NCBI RefSeq assembly: GCF_007995095.1 | Contig: NZ_VOPY01000001.1 | Coordinates: 893,001-957,000 of the forward strand | Source: Flavisphingopyxis soli | GTDB lineage: Bacteria > Pseudomonadota > Alphaproteobacteria > Sphingomonadales > Sphingomonadaceae | Direction: 5' to 3' | DNA: 64,000 nt | In this document: in pieces, positions 62,864 to 64,000 of the stretch | Layout: every line of letters begins with the position of its first letter | How positions within the stretch are numbered: the first letter of the stretch is position 1 | The notes under the pieces: model-generated | What the model saw: the letters and a program-made list of their open reading frames with translations, nothing else | What the model was told of the DNA's origin: nothing | The model's database searches: none | Made by a program: the position numbers and the translations under genes

Positions 62864-63306
62864 CGTGCGAGCTGGCCGCGGATGGCGCCGCCCGGGTAAT
62901 CGGCGGTGTGGACGTTGACATAATAATTCGACGGATCGGCGATGATCGACGCGGCGAGCGCCTTGTCGACGCTGAGGCACTCGGACGTGGCGCCGGCGGT
63001 CGGAGCCTTGAAGGTGACGACGGGCGGGCCTGAAACACCGGCAGCGCCGCGATGGAGATGCGCCGCGGTCGGCGTGCCGATCCGCTGGACGGTAATGTCG
63101 TAGCAGACGGTGTTGGTCGTTGCATCGGCGGTGATCTTGGCAGTGCCGGTGCCGTCGGGATCGCCCGGGCCGGGAACTTCCTGGTTGCCGACCATGGCGG
63201 TGTTCCAGCTTTCGCCGACGGTGCCGGCGATTGTCGCGCAGCCGGTGAGTCCGGCGAGGGCGAGAAGCGGAATGGCGAGTTTTGCGGTGGTGGAGGTTGC
63301 AGACAT
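62860..63306 (-). CDS. CHRD-domain lipoprotein
   Basis: 148 residues from ATG 63306. Signal and lipobox LALAGLTGC. The CHRD domain follows: GNQEVPGPGDPDGTGTAKITADATTNTVCYDITVQ, TAAHLHRGAAGVSGPPVVTF and PSNYYVNVHTADYPGGAIRGQL. CHRD domains are beta-rich, secreted, of unclear biochemical role. Two cysteines may form a disulfide. First gene of an operon with the OsmC peroxidase, suggesting a cell-envelope and oxidative-stress link by context only. Confidence 0.88.
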   Translation of the reverse strand: MSATSTTAKLAIPLLALAGLTGCATIAGTVGESWNTAMVGNQEVPGPGDPDGTGTAKITADATTNTVCYDITVQRIGTPTAAHLHRGAAGVSGPPVVTFKAPTAGATSECLSVDKALAASIIADPSNYYVNVHTADYPGGAIRGQLAR

Positions 63307-63414
63307 GACGGGGATCCTTTGAATGTTGCGTGACGGTAACGAGCGGAGGCGTCGAACGTTCCTGATTGCATTGACTGCCTTACAGGAGTAATACAGTTGC
63401 GAAGGAGACGACTC

Positions 63415-63918
63415 GTGAGTGATGACCCCGAAAAAATTGCCAAGAAAGCCCGCAAGGCGGCGAAAAAGATGCGCAAGGCGCGCGACGAACTGCGCGCGGC
63501 GAAGGCCGAGATGCGCGCTGCGCGGCGAAACGCGCGCGGCGGCGAGGATGACAGTCGGCGACCGCACCGCGGCAACGGGCCGCATATCCGCATCGAGATG
63601 GACGACAGCTTCAAGGAGTTCGAGATCCCCGAGGAACTGCGCCGCAAGGGGCGCGAATTTGCGCGGACGGTGACCGGGCCGCTGGTCCGCGACCTGGCTG
63701 CGGCGGGACTGATCGCGGCGGGCGCGGCAATGGCGGCGAAGGCGAGCAAGAAGAAGAAAGCGCCCGAAGCCGATGGCGATGGCGAAGCGCCCGATGTCGA
63801 GGCGGCGGCCGATGATGTGTCGAAGAGCGCCGACGAACTGGGCCAGGCGCTCAATGCGCTGGCGAATGCGGCGCTCGGCAAGTTCTTCGGACCGAAGGGC
63901 TTCACGACGCGGCATTGA
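63415..63918 (+). CDS. Lys/Ala-rich hypothetical protein
   Basis: 167 residues from GTG 63415 with GAAGGAG at 63401-63407; TTG 63397 is an alternative. The first 55 residues are a highly basic helical stretch (KIAKKARKAAKKMRKARDEL). A short hydrophobic segment at about residues 93-107 (LAAAGLIAAGAAMAAKASK) precedes an acidic tail, with a final helical region. It resembles a nucleic-acid-binding or membrane-associated coiled coil, but no family is recognised. Divergent from the CHRD gene. Confidence 0.65.
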   Translation: MSDDPEKIAKKARKAAKKMRKARDELRAAKAEMRAARRNARGGEDDSRRPHRGNGPHIRIEMDDSFKEFEIPEELRRKGREFARTVTGPLVRDLAAAGLIAAGAAMAAKASKKKKAPEADGDGEAPDVEAAADDVSKSADELGQALNALANAALGKFFGPKGFTTRH

Positions 63919-63939
63919 GCGCGCCGCGCCGGGCGTATC

Positions 63940-64000
63940 CTAGCCCGCGGTAAGCGTGTCGAGCGAGGGTGCGGGGGCGGCGATAGCCGTGCTCGCGCCG
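63940..64000 (-). CDS. C-terminal end of an unidentified protein (partial)
   Basis: On the minus strand an open frame enters from the right edge and ends at TAG (63940-63942). The 19 residues visible end in STAIAAPAPSLDTLTAG. Too short to identify; listed only because the convergent spacing after the previous gene favours a coding end here. Confidence 0.35.
   Translation of the reverse strand, partial: GASTAIAAPAPSLDTLTAG

Noticed and set aside
62016-62918. 300-codon plus-strand open frame across the RNA candidate and the OsmC gene
   Set aside because: It runs through a strong terminator hairpin and antisense to a well-recognised OsmC gene; sequence is low-complexity Arg/Ser-rich.

Overview
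The window is a contiguous piece of a high-GC alphaproteobacterial chromosome, most likely a sphingomonad (Sphingomonas/Sphingopyxis type). The evidence is the GC-rich codon usage, families typical of Alphaproteobacteria (UPF0262, the DUF1476 ATPase-inhibitor family, DUF2254), and dispersed intergenic repeats starting CGTTTGTCCTGAGTAGC. No name can be given from sequence alone.

Layout. (1) 1-3991: right end of a prophage on the + strand, with a tail or host-specificity protein C-terminus, small hypotheticals, a GH24 endolysin, a holin-like protein and an overlapping Rz/Rz1-like spanin pair. It stops at a 3' tRNA-Ala-like fragment that looks like an attachment site, followed by a 110-bp direct duplication. 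(2) 4252-16292: housekeeping and signalling genes: GIY-YIG protein, HD-domain protein, CDP-alcohol phosphatidyltransferase, YetF-like protein, DinB, tRNA-Gly, EF-hand protein, a two-component system, metallophosphatase, DoxX, dCTP deaminase, cytidine deaminase, a degenerate GH25 protein, UPF0262 and replicative helicase DnaB. (3) 16481-25617: AstD, SelO, an alpha/beta hydrolase, a glycosyltransferase, a nitronate-monooxygenase-like enzyme, an aberrant ammonium-transporter homologue and an SH3 protein. (4) 25669-41039: acyl-CoA metabolism: thiolase, isovaleryl-CoA dehydrogenase and the two methylcrotonyl-CoA carboxylase subunits. Together these form most of a leucine/isovalerate pathway, interrupted by a DUF2182/DUF1326 pair, a cytochrome c, an MFS transporter, an M13 peptidase and a tandem PilZ protein. 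(5) 41352-53036: an aldehyde dehydrogenase, tRNA-Leu, and a five-gene translationally coupled operon that reads as aerobic 2-aminobenzoate (anthranilate) degradation through CoA thioesters, followed by PutA. (6) 53040-64000: CysS, a DUF1476-BolA-Grx4 cluster, a BlaI/M56 regulatory pair with candidate operators, an MBL-fold protein, a DUF4230 protein, NadA, DUF2254, a candidate structured non-coding RNA ending in a strong terminator, OsmC and CHRD proteins.

The least routine items are an Amt-family protein that has lost both pore histidines, the compact 2-aminobenzoyl-CoA operon, the possible structured RNA near 62.0-62.4 kb, the BlaI/M56 system with a non-penicillin-binding C-terminus, the low-GC mosaic block inside mccA, and a GH25 protein without its catalytic acids. 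I did not find a convincing new multi-gene defence or signalling system. No CRISPR array, rRNA operon, transposase or integrase is visible.
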